From: Microbacterium murale
GTDB lineage: Bacteria > Actinomycetota > Actinomycetes > Actinomycetales > Microbacteriaceae
Direction: 5' to 3'
Assembly: GCF_014635185.1 (NCBI RefSeq)
Contig: NZ_BMCM01000004.1
Location: forward strand, 343,048-407,047
Length of the DNA stretch: 64,000 nt
This document shows, piece by piece, positions 9,610 through 20,338 of this stretch. Position numbers and translations under genes: made by a program. Numbering within the stretch: position 1 is the stretch's first letter; each line of letters opens with the position of its first letter. Under the pieces are notes generated by a model. The model did not search any database and was not told where the DNA came from. It was given only the letters and a program-made list of their open reading frames with translations.

Positions 9610-12195
9610 ATGCCTCAGAAGAATCGCACGGCGAAAGGCGTGCTCGGCGGCCTTCTCGGTCTGATCGGGCTCAGCGCTGTCGCCGGGATCCTGGTGACCG
9701 CGACGGTCACGCCCGCGCTCGCCGTCGCCGGAGCCGCCGGATCCCAAGCCCTCGATCTGTTCGAGAACCTGCCGTCGTACCTGAAGCCGGACGCGCCGAT
9801 GGAGCCGAGCAAGTTCTACGCGATCGGCTACGACGGCCAGCCGGTGCAGATGGCGACGTTCTTCGACCAGAACCGCACGCAGGTGGAGTTCGACCAGGTC
9901 TCCCCCGTCATGTACGACGCCATTCTCTCCAGTGAGGACAAGGGCTACTACGAGCACGGCGGAGTGAACCTCGGTGCGACCGCGAAAGCGCTGATCGACA
10001 ACGTGCGCGGCACGTCGTCGCGCGGCGCATCCACGATCAGCCAGCAGTACGTGAAGAACGTGCTCGTGCAGCAGTGCGAGCAGAAGGTGCTCCCTGGCGA
10101 CGAGAACTACGCCGACAAGACCGCGCAGTGCTGGCTGGACGCCACCAACGCCGTGGGCACCGACGGCATCGAGCGCAAGCTGCAGGAGATGCGATACGCG
10201 ATCCAGATCGAGAAGGACTACTCGAAGAACGAGATCCTGCTCGGCTACCTGAACATCGCCAGTTTCGGCGGCACCGTGTACGGCATCGAGGCCGCCGCGA
10301 ATTACTACTTCAGCACCAGCGCATCGAATCTGACGATCGCGCAGGCCGCGACACTCGCCGGCATCGTGCAGAATCCGAACCGATACCGCATCGACAAGAC
10401 GGGCGGCTCCGCCACCGATACCGACGGCAACGCTGTGAACAGCGAGGCGGACGGCTATTCGCTGACGAAGGTTCGCCGCGACTACGTCATCAACCGCATG
10501 TACGCAGACGGCAAGATCACCGAAGCGCAGCACGCCGAGGCGATTGAGGCTCCCATCGTCCCCGCCCTTCAGCCGCCGTCGCAGGGTTGCGCGGCCGCGC
10601 AGAACAACGCCTACTTCTGCCAGTACGTGAAGACTGTGGTTCTGAGCGACCCCGCCTTCGGCGACTCTCCCGAGGAGCGCGTGAAGGCACTTCAGCGCGA
10701 CGGCTTGGAGATCTACACCTCGCTGGATCTGCGCATTCAGGACCCTGCTGTGGCCGCTCTCAAGGACCGGGTGCCGGCGAATTACGACAACCAGTACTTC
10801 GGCGGTGCCGGTGTCACGATCGAACCCGCGACCGGCAGGATCCTCGCGATTACGCAGAACACGACTTTCCAGGAGACTCCGACCGAGGATCAGGCATATT
10901 CGAGCCTCGTGTACGCCGCGGACTACGCCCACGGCGGATCCGCAGGGTTCCCGGTCGGATCGACGTACAAGTTGTTCACGCTGATCGACTGGCTCGAGAC
11001 CGGGCACTCCGTCAACGAGTCGATCAACGGCCGCCACCAGACGTTGAAGATGAATGTGTGCGATGGACAGACCCAACCTCTCAAGACCAGTGAGGTCAAC
11101 AACTTCAACAACAATCCCGGCTATTACGGCACACCCATGCGGTTCACGAAGGACTCGCTCAACTCGGGCTACTTCGCCATGGCATCCAAGCTGGAGATCT
11201 GCGACATCAACGCCGTGGCCGATCGCATGGGTGTCACGACGTGGGACCCCGACGCGCAGAAAGTCGTGAAGACGACGGACTTCAACTACCCCTACAACGT
11301 CCTCGGGGACAAATACATCGCACCGCTCGACATGGCCAGCGCGTACGCGACGGTCGCCAACAAGGGCGTCTACTGCCCCCCGAAGGCGATCGACCGGGTC
11401 GTCAACCAGAAGGGCGAGGAGTTGCCGGTCCCGGAGACCGCCTGCTCGCAGGTGATCACTCCCGAGGTCGCGGCCACCGCTGCCTACGCACTGCAGGGAG
11501 TCATGGCCCAAGGCGGAACCGGTTCCGGCGCGAACCCGTGGGACGGAACCCCCCTGATCGGCAAGACCGGTTCGCACCAGACGTACGCGACGATGATGAT
11601 CGAGGCGAGCACCAAGGCAGCATCTGCCGTGTACATCGGCCGCACAGAGGGCCAGGCGAACATCTGGAACGAGTGGTTCAACGGCAACTACCTGCAGAAC
11701 ATCCGCTACGACGTCGCCCGCGACATGCAGGCCGCAGCGAACGCCGTACTCGGCGGGGGCGACCAGTTCCCCGCGCCGGACAACAACCTCACCCGCCGGG
11801 TGCTGGTCGATCTGCCGAACGTCGTCGGCCAGAGCGTGGCGGATGCGACCTCGACGCTCGAGGGCGCCGGATTCTCGGTGAACGTCGGCGCGCCCGTCGA
11901 CAGCGATGCTGCCGAGGGCATCGTCGCCACGCAGGATCCTGGGGCGGGTCAGGTGTCCAGCGGCACGACGGTCACGATCTCACCGAGCAACGGACAGGGC
12001 GCGACGGTGCCCGACGTCTCCGGAAAGCCGCTCGCCGATGCCGTCGAAGCTCTGAAGGCCGCCGGGTTCACCAGCGTGACCCCGCATGCGTCATGCGCTG
12101 CCGGCGACGACGACGACAAGACGGTCAACAGCACCACGCCGGCAGCGGGAACCGCGACGAAGAAGTCGACTGCCGTGACAGTCAAGTGCTCGTAG
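9610..12195 (+). CDS. Class A penicillin-binding protein with PASTA domains
   Basis: A bifunctional peptidoglycan glycosyltransferase/transpeptidase of 861 residues. One N-terminal membrane segment (residues 11-38) is followed by the GT51 domain (SSEDKGYYEHGG near residue 110; GASTISQQYVKN). The transpeptidase domain has SxxK in VGSTYKLFT (about residue 455), SxN in SLNSGYF and KTG in IGKTGSHQT (about residue 640). Two C-terminal PASTA repeats follow (LPNVVGQSVADA..., VPDVSGKPLADA...), the second ending in a cysteine pair. It resembles PonA-type enzymes of mycobacteria. The start lacks a Shine-Dalgarno but has TACGAT at the leaderless distance. The end overlaps the metallophosphoesterase gene by 10 bases. 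Confidence 0.95.
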   Translation: MPQKNRTAKGVLGGLLGLIGLSAVAGILVTATVTPALAVAGAAGSQALDLFENLPSYLKPDAPMEPSKFYAIGYDGQPVQMATFFDQNRTQVEFDQVSPVMYDAILSSEDKGYYEHGGVNLGATAKALIDNVRGTSSRGASTISQQYVKNVLVQQCEQKVLPGDENYADKTAQCWLDATNAVGTDGIERKLQEMRYAIQIEKDYSKNEILLGYLNIASFGGTVYGIEAAANYYFSTSASNLTIAQAATLAGIVQNPNRYRIDKTGGSATDTDGNAVNSEADGYSLTKVRRDYVINRMYADGKITEAQHAEAIEAPIVPALQPPSQGCAAAQNNAYFCQYVKTVVLSDPAFGDSPEERVKALQRDGLEIYTSLDLRIQDPAVAALKDRVPANYDNQYFGGAGVTIEPATGRILAITQNTTFQETPTEDQAYSSLVYAADYAHGGSAGFPVGSTYKLFTLIDWLETGHSVNESINGRHQTLKMNVCDGQTQPLKTSEVNNFNNNPGYYGTPMRFTKDSLNSGYFAMASKLEICDINAVADRMGVTTWDPDAQKVVKTTDFNYPYNVLGDKYIAPLDMASAYATVANKGVYCPPKAIDRVVNQKGEELPVPETACSQVITPEVAATAAYALQGVMAQGGTGSGANPWDGTPLIGKTGSHQTYATMMIEASTKAASAVYIGRTEGQANIWNEWFNGNYLQNIRYDVARDMQAAANAVLGGGDQFPAPDNNLTRRVLVDLPNVVGQSVADATSTLEGAGFSVNVGAPVDSDAAEGIVATQDPGAGQVSSGTTVTISPSNGQGATVPDVSGKPLADAVEALKAAGFTSVTPHASCAAGDDDDKTVNSTTPAAGTATKKSTAVTVKCS

Positions 12196-13136
12196 CGGGC
12201 CAGCGCGCCGCCCACCCGGCCCTCATCGCGCTCGGCGCGGTGGGGGCCGTCGGCGCCGCCTGCGCGGTGTGGGGCATCGGCATCGAGCGCTACCTGTTCA
12301 CCCTCAGGGAGGCCTCAGCCAGGGCTCTGCCCGCCGGGGCACCGCCGATCCGGGTCCTGCATATCTCCGATGCCCACATGGCGCCGTGGCAGCACCGAAA
12401 GCAGGACTGGCTCTCGTCGCTCGCCGAGCTGGAACCCGACCTCGTCATCAACACGGGCGACAATCTCGGCCACCGCGACGGTCTGCAGGGCATCCGTCGC
12501 TCTTTCGACGCGTTCGCGGGGATCCCCGGAGTGTTCGTGCACGGCTCGAACGATGTCTACGGCCCTTCGCCGCGCAATCCGCTGCGGTATTTCGCCGGGC
12601 CTTCCAAGCGCCACCAGGAGCCCGAGCACCTCGATACGGATGCGCTCGACGCGTACTTCATCGACGAGCTCGGCTGGACCGATCTCAACAACGCGGCCAC
12701 GCGACTGAACGTCGCCGGCACCGACGTCGACCTGTTCGGCGTCGACGACGCGCACCGCGACTGGGACGAGCTCGATGCCCTGCCAGCGGCCATCGAGTCA
12801 CTCGGTGCTCGTGACGCGGCCACTCCCCTGCTGGGCGTCACTCATGCGCCGTACCAGCGCGTCCTCAACACGTTCACCGACCTCGGTGCGCAGGCGATCT
12901 TCGGCGGGCACACCCACGGCGGCCAGGTCTGCCTGCCCGGATTCGGCACCCTCGTGGCGAACTGCGACATCCCGCTGAAGCAGGCCAAGGGCCTCAGCAC
13001 CTGGACGCACGACGGGCGCAGCATCCCGCTGAACGTCAGTGCCGGCTGCGGACACTCGATCTACGCGCCAGTACGCTTCGCATGCCGTCCGGAGGCGACT
13101 CTCCTGACGCTCACGGCGCAGGACACGCCCACCTGA
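12186..13136 (+). CDS. Membrane-anchored metallophosphoesterase
   Basis: A calcineurin-like phosphoesterase of 316 residues (YkuE-like). One N-terminal membrane segment (AALIALG... to about residue 28) precedes the catalytic domain. Metal-binding motifs are all visible: ISDAHMAP (D-x-H), NTGDNLGHR (GD), GSNDVYG (usually GNH/D; here GSND), THAPYQRV and [13 protein letters not shown] (GHxH). A GTG at 12186 overlaps the PBP stop and gives the shortest start that keeps the membrane anchor; no later start does. Overlap with the PBP gene suggests an envelope role, perhaps on a phosphorylated lipid or wall intermediate, which is inference. Confidence 0.88.
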   Translation: MLVAGQRAAHPALIALGAVGAVGAACAVWGIGIERYLFTLREASARALPAGAPPIRVLHISDAHMAPWQHRKQDWLSSLAELEPDLVINTGDNLGHRDGLQGIRRSFDAFAGIPGVFVHGSNDVYGPSPRNPLRYFAGPSKRHQEPEHLDTDALDAYFIDELGWTDLNNAATRLNVAGTDVDLFGVDDAHRDWDELDALPAAIESLGARDAATPLLGVTHAPYQRVLNTFTDLGAQAIFGGHTHGGQVCLPGFGTLVANCDIPLKQAKGLSTWTHDGRSIPLNVSAGCGHSIYAPVRFACRPEATLLTLTAQDTPT

Positions 13137-13176
13137 CGTGAGAGAGCGTCGATTCGGCGCAGCGCTCGTTTCCCTG

Positions 13177-13182
13177 TAGACT
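13177..13182 (+). promoter_or_regulatory. -10 element of tRNA-Pro (TAGACT)
   Basis: TAGACT lies 13 bases before the mature tRNA 5' end, with TTCGGC 18 bases upstream as a weak -35. The same hexamer precedes tRNA-Ser and the candidate ffs. Confidence 0.6.
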
Positions 13183-13195
13183 CAAACGGTTGCAA

Positions 13196-13269
<74 letters not shown>

Positions 13270-13279
13270 CCGCTGTTGC

Positions 13280-13310
13280 AAGAAGGCCGCCCCACCGGGG
13301 CGGCCTTCTT
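13280..13310 (+). terminator. Terminator after tRNA-Pro
   Basis: A perfect 14-bp stem (AAGAAGGCCGCCCC and its complement) around a 3-base loop, ending in CTTCTT, starts 11 bases after the tRNA. Confidence 0.88.
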
Positions 13311-13363
13311 CACGTCCTGGCTGGAACGAATGCCGCGCCCCGCTCGCCTACGCTGGAGACATC

Positions 13364-14119
13364 ATGACCACTCCCCGACTCGTCGCATTCGACCTCGATG
13401 ACACCCTCGCTCCGTCCAAGAGCGCCATCGACCCCAGGATCGCCGCTCAGCTGCTCGCGCTCCTGCGCCGCGTCGACGTCGCGATCATCTCCGGTGGCAA
13501 CGAACAGCAGTTCCGCACCCAGGTGATCTCGCAGCTCGGCGACGCGGATGTCGTCGACCTGGGCCGCCTGCACCTGCTGCCGACGTGCGGCACACGCTAC
13601 CTCCGCCATGACGGGGTCGGGTTCGACACCGTGTACGCGCACGACCTGTCGGACGAGCAGAAGTCCGCTGCACTGCAGGCGCTTCGTGAAGAGGCGGAAC
13701 GCCTCGGACTCTGGGAGCAGAGCCCCTGGGGCGAGATCCTCGAGGACCGCGGCTCGCAGATCACGTTCTCGGCGCTCGGGCAGAAGGCCCCGCACGAGGC
13801 GAAGCAGGCATGGGATCCGACCGGAGCCAAGCGCAGGCTGCTGCGTGATGCCGTCGCCGCGCGACTGCCTGAACTCGAGGTGCGCTCCGGTGGTTCGACG
13901 TCGATCGACATCACCCTCGCCGGAATCGACAAGGCGCACGGTATGAAGGCCCTCGCCGAGCACACCGGCATCCCGCTGAGCGACATGCTGTTCTACGGCG
14001 ACCGCCTCGACGAGGGCGGCAACGACTTTCCGGTCAAGGCGCTCGGTGTCCGCTCCGTCGCGGTGACCGGATGGGAGCACACCGCGACCGAGTTGGACGA
14101 GCTGCTCCCCACGCTGTAG
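13364..14119 (+). CDS. HAD-IIB family hydrolase, phosphomannomutase-like
   Basis: A 251-residue HAD phosphohydrolase. Motif I is AFDLDDTLAPS (nucleophile Asp near residue 11, acid Asp two further on), motif II is IISGG, and motif IV is MLFYGDRLDEGGNDFPV. GGSTSIDITLAGIDKAHGM resembles the cap-to-core junction of eukaryotic-type phosphomannomutase and sucrose-phosphate phosphatase. The substrate is probably a sugar phosphate, but this is inference. The ATG at 13364 has GGAG 6 bases upstream. An earlier ATG would start inside the tRNA and is rejected. Confidence 0.9.
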   Translation: MTTPRLVAFDLDDTLAPSKSAIDPRIAAQLLALLRRVDVAIISGGNEQQFRTQVISQLGDADVVDLGRLHLLPTCGTRYLRHDGVGFDTVYAHDLSDEQKSAALQALREEAERLGLWEQSPWGEILEDRGSQITFSALGQKAPHEAKQAWDPTGAKRRLLRDAVAARLPELEVRSGGSTSIDITLAGIDKAHGMKALAEHTGIPLSDMLFYGDRLDEGGNDFPVKALGVRSVAVTGWEHTATELDELLPTL

Positions 14120-14140
14120 CCGCGCCGGGTGGCCGAGTCG

Positions 14141-14152
14141 TAGCATTGCGGC
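14141..14152 (+). promoter_or_regulatory. Leaderless-type -10 (TAGCAT, 6 nt before DUF1295 ATG)
   Basis: TAGCAT at 14141-14146 lies six bases before the ATG at 14153; no ribosome binding site is visible. Confidence 0.55.
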
Positions 14153-14995
14153 ATGGACCCGCTGACGCTCACCATCGTCGTCGCCGCGTGCGCCAGCGCG
14201 GCGTGCTGGCTGCTGTCGCTTTTCACCCGCGACACCTCCTGGGTGGACCGCGCCTGGTCAATCGTGCCGGTCGTCTACGTGTGGATCTTCGCCGCGGCTG
14301 CGCTCGCCTCCGGCGCAGACCCGACACGACTCGTGGTCATGGCACTCCTCGTCACCGCCTGGGGCGCCCGGCTCACCTTCAACTTCGCGCGCAAGGGCGG
14401 TTACAGGGGCACCGAGGACTACCGGTGGGCGATCCTGCGCGGTCGAATGCGGCCGTGGCAGTTCCAGGTCTTCAATCTGCTGTTCATCATCGGATTCCAG
14501 ATGACGCTGCTCGTGCTCATCACGCTGCCCGCGCACGTCGCCCTGCAGCATCTCGCACCGTTCACCGCAGGGGATGCCGCATTCGCCGTGCTGTTCCTCG
14601 CGCTGCTGAGCGGTGAGACGATCGCCGATCAGCAGCAATGGAACTTCCACAGCCGCAAGAGCGCCGGTCAGGCATCCGGGTTCCTCACCGCCGGCCTGTT
14701 CCGCTACAGCCGTCACCCGAACTTCTTCTTCGAGCAGGCCCAGTGGTGGGTGTTCTACGCGATCGGGGCGACAGCGGCGGTGACATCCGGTCTCGGCCTC
14801 CTCGGTGGGGCGCTGAACTGGACGATCGTCGGTCCGCTGCTGCTGACGGCGCTGTTCATCGGCTCGACGATCTTCACCGAATCGATCTCGGCATCCCGAT
14901 ATCCGGAGTATGCCGAGTATCGGCGCACGACCTCGATGCTCGTGCCCCTTCCTCCGCGGGCCACCCGCCTGCGTGCACGGCGTTCAGCGGGCTGA
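14153..14995 (+). CDS. DUF1295 / steroid 5-alpha-reductase-like membrane protein
   Basis: A 280-residue integral membrane protein with about six hydrophobic segments. [20 protein letters not shown] is the conserved signature of the DUF1295 and isoprenylcysteine methyltransferase/5-alpha-reductase fold, and [20 protein letters not shown] near the C-terminus matches the family's end. These proteins are presumed NAD(P)H-dependent membrane reductases with unknown substrate in bacteria. The 3' end overlaps the convergent lldD gene by 12 bases, so no terminator separates them. Confidence 0.88.
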   Translation: MDPLTLTIVVAACASAACWLLSLFTRDTSWVDRAWSIVPVVYVWIFAAAALASGADPTRLVVMALLVTAWGARLTFNFARKGGYRGTEDYRWAILRGRMRPWQFQVFNLLFIIGFQMTLLVLITLPAHVALQHLAPFTAGDAAFAVLFLALLSGETIADQQQWNFHSRKSAGQASGFLTAGLFRYSRHPNFFFEQAQWWVFYAIGATAAVTSGLGLLGGALNWTIVGPLLLTALFIGSTIFTESISASRYPEYAEYRRTTSMLVPLPPRATRLRARRSAG

Positions 14996-16243
14996 GACGG
15001 CCGTCGCCGTGGTGCCCACCGGCACGAGCCGGGTGAGCTGCGTCACATGCCCCGGCTCGAGTTCGGCGAGGGAGGCGACGCCGAGCAGACGCATCGTGCG
15101 CTCGATCTCGGTGCGCAGAATCGTGATCGTGCGATCCACGCCCTGTCGGCCACCGGCCATCAGCCCGTAGAGGTACGCGCGTCCGATGAGGGTGAAGTCC
15201 GCGCCGAGGGCGACGGCAGCGACGATGTCGGCCCCGTTCATGATGCCGGTGTCGACCATGACGGTGAAGTCGTCACCGACCTCCTTACGCACCTTCGGCA
15301 GCAGATGGAACGGGATGGGTGCACGATCGAGCTGACGACCGCCGTGGTTCGACAGCACGATGCCGTCGACGCCGGCGTCGCGGAGCCGCACTGAGTCCTC
15401 GACGTTCTGCACGCCCTTGATGACGATCTTGCCTGGCCACAGATCGCGGATCACCGCAAGGTCGTCGTAGCTGATCGTCGGGTCCATCGCAGCGTCCAGC
15501 AGTTCGCCGACCGTGCCGCCCGTGGTGCTGAGTGACGCGAACTCGAGCTTCGGCGTCGTCAGGAAGTCCCACCACCACCAGGGTCGGGGAATCGCGTTGA
15601 TGATCGTTCCGAGCGTGAGCTGCGGCGGGATCGAGAATCCGTTGCGCTTGTCGCGCAGACGTGCGCCGGCGACCGGGGTGTCGACGGTGAACTGCAGCGT
15701 GTCGAAGCCTGCGGCAGCGGCACGACGGGTGAGCTCGTAGGAGATCTCGCGGTCGCGCATGACGTACAGCTGGAACCAGTTGCGTCCGTTCGGGTTCGCG
15801 GCCTTCACGCCCTCGATCGACGTGGTGCCGAGCGTGGAGAGCGTGAACGGGATGCCGGCGGCTGCTGCTGCGCCCGCGCCGGCCTCTTCGCCCTCGGTCT
15901 GCATGAGGCGGGTGAAGCCGGTCGGCGCGATGCCGAAGGGAAGTGCGCTGGGGCCGCCGAGGATGTCGACCGACGTATCGACGTCAGGGGCGGGCTTCAG
16001 GATGCCGGGATGGAACTCCACGTCGCGGAACGCCTGTCGCGCGCGCGTCAGCGACAGCTCGCCCTCTGCGGCGCCGTCGGTGTAGTCGAACGCTGCTGTC
16101 GGTGTGCGGCGCTTCGCGATCGTGCGCAGATCGTCGATCGTGAGGGCCGCGTCGAGGCGGCGCTTGCGTCCGTCGAGTTCGGGCTTCTTGAACTTCATGA
16201 GCTCGAGGAGCTCTGAGGGCTTGGGTACCTGGCGGGTGACCAT
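14984..16243 (-). CDS. lldD: FMN-dependent L-lactate dehydrogenase / alpha-hydroxy acid oxidase
   Basis: Oxidises an alpha-hydroxy acid, most likely L-lactate, at the membrane and passes electrons to quinone. The 419-residue protein has the family fold: [41 protein letters not shown] (active-site lysine), [12 protein letters not shown] (catalytic His and Arg) and [12 protein letters not shown]. The start at 16243 has AAGGAAG 7 bases upstream, and this site begins within the stop codon of the upstream regulator gene, so the pair is coupled. Its substrate could be another 2-hydroxy acid; the adjacent LldR-type regulator and operators favour lactate. Confidence 0.93.
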   Translation of the reverse strand: MVTRQVPKPSELLELMKFKKPELDGRKRRLDAALTIDDLRTIAKRRTPTAAFDYTDGAAEGELSLTRARQAFRDVEFHPGILKPAPDVDTSVDILGGPSALPFGIAPTGFTRLMQTEGEEAGAGAAAAAGIPFTLSTLGTTSIEGVKAANPNGRNWFQLYVMRDREISYELTRRAAAAGFDTLQFTVDTPVAGARLRDKRNGFSIPPQLTLGTIINAIPRPWWWWDFLTTPKLEFASLSTTGGTVGELLDAAMDPTISYDDLAVIRDLWPGKIVIKGVQNVEDSVRLRDAGVDGIVLSNHGGRQLDRAPIPFHLLPKVRKEVGDDFTVMVDTGIMNGADIVAAVALGADFTLIGRAYLYGLMAGGRQGVDRTITILRTEIERTMRLLGVASLAELEPGHVTQLTRLVPVGTTATAVSAR

Positions 16244-16256
16244 GGGCCTCTTCCTT

Positions 16257-16967
16257 TCAGTGGGCGGGACGAGCGGCGGTGAGACCGGCCGCGGTGTAGT
16301 AGCCGGTGATGTGGTCATGGACGAGGATCCGCGCGGCATCCGCGTCTCCCCCGTCGATCGCAGCGATCAGTGCGCGGTGCTCGTGCCGCAACCGGATCGA
16401 CATCGCGTCCCAGTCGTCGATGGATGCGGAGCCGGTGAGCACGTACGACTCGATGGACGTACGCAGGCCCGCCATCATCGCGGCGATCACGGTGTTGCCA
16501 GTGGACTCGGCGAGTGCCAGGTGCAGCTGTGCGTCGAGCGCGAGGAACTCGCCGGTGGTGAGCCCCGCGGCATCCATCGCGTCGAGCACCTGGTGCGCCG
16601 CGGCGGTGTCACGCGCGGGGCTCGATGCGAGGTCGGAAACGACAGCATCCTCGAGCACGAGTCGGGTGCGTACGACATCTGCCAGGGCGAAGCCCTGTGC
16701 GGCCACCTGAAGGCGCAGCAACGCGGACATCCCCCCGGAGGGTGTGGCGATGACGATCGCGCCCGCCTGCGGCCCTGAGCCGGTCGCCGTGCGGATCAGC
16801 CCCATGACCTCGAGCACGCGCAGCGCCTCGCGGACGCTCGAGCGACCGACTCCGAGATCAGCGGCGAGTTCACGCTCGGAGGCAAGCCGGTCGCCGGGGG
16901 CGAGGTGGCCGTCCAGCAGGTCGCGCTCGATGCGTTCGAGCACCGTCTTCCAAGCACGATCCGTCAC
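16257..16967 (-). CDS. lldR: FadR/LldR-type GntR transcriptional regulator
   Basis: A 236-residue regulator. The winged helix (residues 1-75) contains [20 protein letters not shown] and [14 protein letters not shown]; the FCD ligand-binding domain follows, with a metal-binding pattern (Asp and several His, for example HLALAES and HDHITGYY). The start is a GTG at 16967 with AGGAGG 6 bases upstream; the longer frame would cross the operators. Two copies of TGTGGTCTGACCACA precede it. It lies 13 bases before lldD in the same operon. Expected behaviour, from the family, is repression relieved by lactate. Confidence 0.93.
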   Translation of the reverse strand: MTDRAWKTVLERIERDLLDGHLAPGDRLASERELAADLGVGRSSVREALRVLEVMGLIRTATGSGPQAGAIVIATPSGGMSALLRLQVAAQGFALADVVRTRLVLEDAVVSDLASSPARDTAAAHQVLDAMDAAGLTTGEFLALDAQLHLALAESTGNTVIAAMMAGLRTSIESYVLTGSASIDDWDAMSIRLRHEHRALIAAIDGGDADAARILVHDHITGYYTAAGLTAARPAH

Positions 16968-16976
16968 GATGCCTCC

Positions 16977-16991
16977 TGTGGTCTGACCACA
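16977..16991 (-). promoter_or_regulatory. LldR operator 1 (TGTGGTCTGACCACA)
   Basis: A perfect 15-base palindrome matching the FadR/LldR/PdhR half-site pattern TGGTC-N-GACCA, 9 bases before the GTG start codon. Confidence 0.88.
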
Positions 16992-17000
16992 GCGTACATC

Positions 17001-17017
17001 GTGTGGTCTGACCACAC
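17001..17017 (-). promoter_or_regulatory. LldR operator 2 (17-base palindrome)
   Basis: GTGTGGTCTGACCACAC contains the same 15-base core as operator 1. Centres are 25 bases apart, so the two dimers would not sit on exactly the same helix face (about 2.4 turns). Confidence 0.88.
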
Positions 17018-17030
17018 AAATACGTGCGGG

Positions 17031-17684
17031 TCAGCCCAGGCGCCCGCCGGACTCCTGCAGGTAGCAGTCGCCGCACAGCGACTCGTAGGTGACGACATCC
17101 GCCGGCGCTCCGGCGGCCGCACCCTCGTCGATCGCGACCTGATCGCCGTCGAACACGAAGCGGCCGTTGATCACACGACCGTTGAAGACGGCCTTGCGGC
17201 CGCAGCGGCAGATCGTCTTGAGCTCCTCCAGGGAGTGCGCGATCGCGAGCAGCCGCGCAGAGCCGGGGAAGGCGTGGGTCAGGAAGTCGTTGCGGATGCC
17301 GTAGGCCATCACCGGGATGCCGTCGACCACCGCGATCCGGAACAGATCGTCGATCTGCGCGGGTGTGAGGAACTGCGCCTCATCGATGAGCAGGCACGCC
17401 ACATCGATGGGCTCCCCCGGGATGAGCTCGTCGTCGTGGTGTCGCTGCACTCGCGTGCGCTGTTGCTGGAACAGCGCACGCGCGTCACCGTCGGGCGGGA
17501 TCAGGAAGTCGACCTCGCGGGTCATACCGAGCCGGCTCTCCACCTGGCTCGCACCCTTGGTGTCGATCGCCGGCTTGGCGAGAAGCACGTGCTGGCCGCG
17601 CTCCTCATAGTTGTACGCGGCCTGCAGCAGCGCCGTCGACTTGCCGGAGTTCATCGCCCCGTAGCGGAAGTACAGCTTCGCCAC
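17031..17684 (-). CDS. tdk: Thymidine kinase
   Basis: Salvages thymidine to dTMP. The 217-residue protein has a Walker A GAMNSGKSTALL at residues 9-20, LLIDEAQFL (Walker B plus the catalytic Glu region) near residue 93, and the zinc lasso region CRCGRKAVFNGRVINGRF with a second pair CGDC. The start is GTG at 17684 and the gene follows mqo by only 9 bases, so it is probably co-transcribed with it. It provides a parallel dTMP source feeding the Tmk step at the left end of the window. Confidence 0.95.
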   Translation of the reverse strand: MAKLYFRYGAMNSGKSTALLQAAYNYEERGQHVLLAKPAIDTKGASQVESRLGMTREVDFLIPPDGDARALFQQQRTRVQRHHDDELIPGEPIDVACLLIDEAQFLTPAQIDDLFRIAVVDGIPVMAYGIRNDFLTHAFPGSARLLAIAHSLEELKTICRCGRKAVFNGRVINGRFVFDGDQVAIDEGAAAGAPADVVTYESLCGDCYLQESGGRLG

Positions 17685-17693
17685 GGTGCGCTG

Positions 17694-19166
17694 CTACCTC
17701 GAGATGCCGAGCGCGGCCGCCGTCGCCGTCATCGACTCGTCTGCACCGGCCTCGTTCTCGTTCAGCTTCTCCCCGTACGTCGGGATGAGCTCGCGCAGCG
17801 CGGGCTCCCACCCGGCGTACTGCTCGGGGAAGCAGGTCTTCAGCAGGCTGAGCATGATCGGCACGGCGGTCGATGCGCCGGGCGATGCACCGAGCAGGCC
17901 GGCGATCGAACCGTCGGCAGCCGAGACGACCTCGGTGCCGAACTGCAGCACCCCGCCCTTCTCGGCATCCTTCTTCATGACCTGCGCACGCTGGCCCGCA
18001 TCGATGAGCGACCAGTCCTCGTCCTCAGCCGTGGGCATGAAGACGCGGAGGCCGTCGACCTTCTTGCGGTGGTTCTTCAGCAGTTCGCCGACCAGGTACG
18101 TGATCAGGTCGGGGTTCGCGAAGGCCACCCGCAGCATGGGCCAGAGGTTGTGGGGGCGCACCTGGCTCACGATGTCGAACATCGAGCCGTTCTTGAGGAA
18201 CTTCGGGCTGAACGTGGCGAACGGGCCGAACAGCAGCGACGCTTCGCCGTCGACGACACGGGTGTCCAGGTGCGGCACCGACATCGGCGGAGCGCCGACG
18301 GATGCCTGGGAGTAGACCTTCGCCTTGTGCTGCGACACGATGGCGGGGTTGGTGGTCTTGAGGAACTGACCGCCAATCGGGAACACTCCATAACCCTTGA
18401 TCTCAGGGATGCCGGAGCGCTGCAGCATCTTCAAGGCCCACCCGCCGGCGCCCACGAAGACGAACTTCGCGTTCAGCTGCCCCGGGGTGTGTCCCAGAGC
18501 GCGTCGGTACGAGACCTGCCAGCTGCCGTCCTTCTGCTTCTTGAGCTTTCGCACCTCCTGGTTCGTGCGCAGCTCGACGCCGCTCGCGGCGAGGTGATCG
18601 AAGAGCTGGTGCGTCAGAGCGCCGAAGTCGACGTCGGTGCCGGCCGGCACCCTGGTCGCGGCGAACGGCTCGCCCTTGCGGCGCTTCTGCATGAGCAGCG
18701 GCGCCCACTGGTTGATGACGCGGGAGTCCTCGCTGTACTCGATGCCCTCGAACAGCGGCTGCTTCTTGAGCACCTCGTAGCGCGCCTTGAGGTACGCGAC
18801 ATCCTTCTCGCCGCGCACGAATGTCATGTGCGGGGTGGCGTTGATGAACGTCGAGGGCTCGTCGAGCACGCCCTTGGAGACCAGCGACGACCAGAACTGA
18901 CGACTCTGCTGGAACTGCTCGTTGATCGAGACGGCCTTGGCCGGATCCAGCGGGCCGCCGTCGTTCTTCGGCATGTAGTTCAGCTCGCAGAGCGCGGCAT
19001 GGCCGGTGCCTGCGTTGTTCCAGGGGTTGGAGCTCTCCTGGGCGACATCAGACAGTCGCTCGAAGGCGACGATCTTCCAGTCGGGCTGGAGTTCGTGCAG
19101 CAGAGTGCCCAGTGTGGCGCTCATGATGCCACCACCGATGAGGACGACGTCGACGGATTCAGTCAC
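17694..19166 (-). CDS. mqo: Malate:quinone oxidoreductase
   Basis: A peripheral-membrane FAD enzyme of 490 residues that oxidises malate to oxaloacetate and reduces quinone in the citric acid cycle. The dinucleotide fold is at the N-terminus (VLIGGGIMSATLGTLL), followed by the family hallmark NNAGTGHAALCELNYMP, and GASPGASTAVPIMLSLL near the C-terminus. It starts with GTG, with TAGACT six bases upstream and no Shine-Dalgarno, suggesting a leaderless mRNA. Confidence 0.96.
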   Translation of the reverse strand: MTESVDVVLIGGGIMSATLGTLLHELQPDWKIVAFERLSDVAQESSNPWNNAGTGHAALCELNYMPKNDGGPLDPAKAVSINEQFQQSRQFWSSLVSKGVLDEPSTFINATPHMTFVRGEKDVAYLKARYEVLKKQPLFEGIEYSEDSRVINQWAPLLMQKRRKGEPFAATRVPAGTDVDFGALTHQLFDHLAASGVELRTNQEVRKLKKQKDGSWQVSYRRALGHTPGQLNAKFVFVGAGGWALKMLQRSGIPEIKGYGVFPIGGQFLKTTNPAIVSQHKAKVYSQASVGAPPMSVPHLDTRVVDGEASLLFGPFATFSPKFLKNGSMFDIVSQVRPHNLWPMLRVAFANPDLITYLVGELLKNHRKKVDGLRVFMPTAEDEDWSLIDAGQRAQVMKKDAEKGGVLQFGTEVVSAADGSIAGLLGASPGASTAVPIMLSLLKTCFPEQYAGWEPALRELIPTYGEKLNENEAGADESMTATAAALGISR

Positions 19167-19178
19167 CAGACCAGTCTA
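19167..19178 (-). promoter_or_regulatory. Leaderless-type -10 (TAGACT, 6 nt before mqo GTG)
   Basis: TAGACT at 19178-19173 followed by GGTCTG and the GTG start. Confidence 0.6.
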
Positions 19179-19224
19179 GTTCGCACGCCGGATGCCGCGG
19201 ACCACGGCCGCCGCTCGGTATGCG

Positions 19225-20307
<1,083 letters not shown>

Positions 20308-20323
20308 CTACGGGGTTTGGGCG

Positions 20324-20329
20324 AGTCTA
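20324..20329 (-). promoter_or_regulatory. Candidate asd promoter -10 (TAGACT)
   Basis: TAGACT lies 28 bases before the asd ATG in the short lysC-asd gap, leaving a leader of about 21 bases that contains the ribosome binding site. Confidence 0.45.
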
Positions 20330-20338
20330 TCGCGGGTT

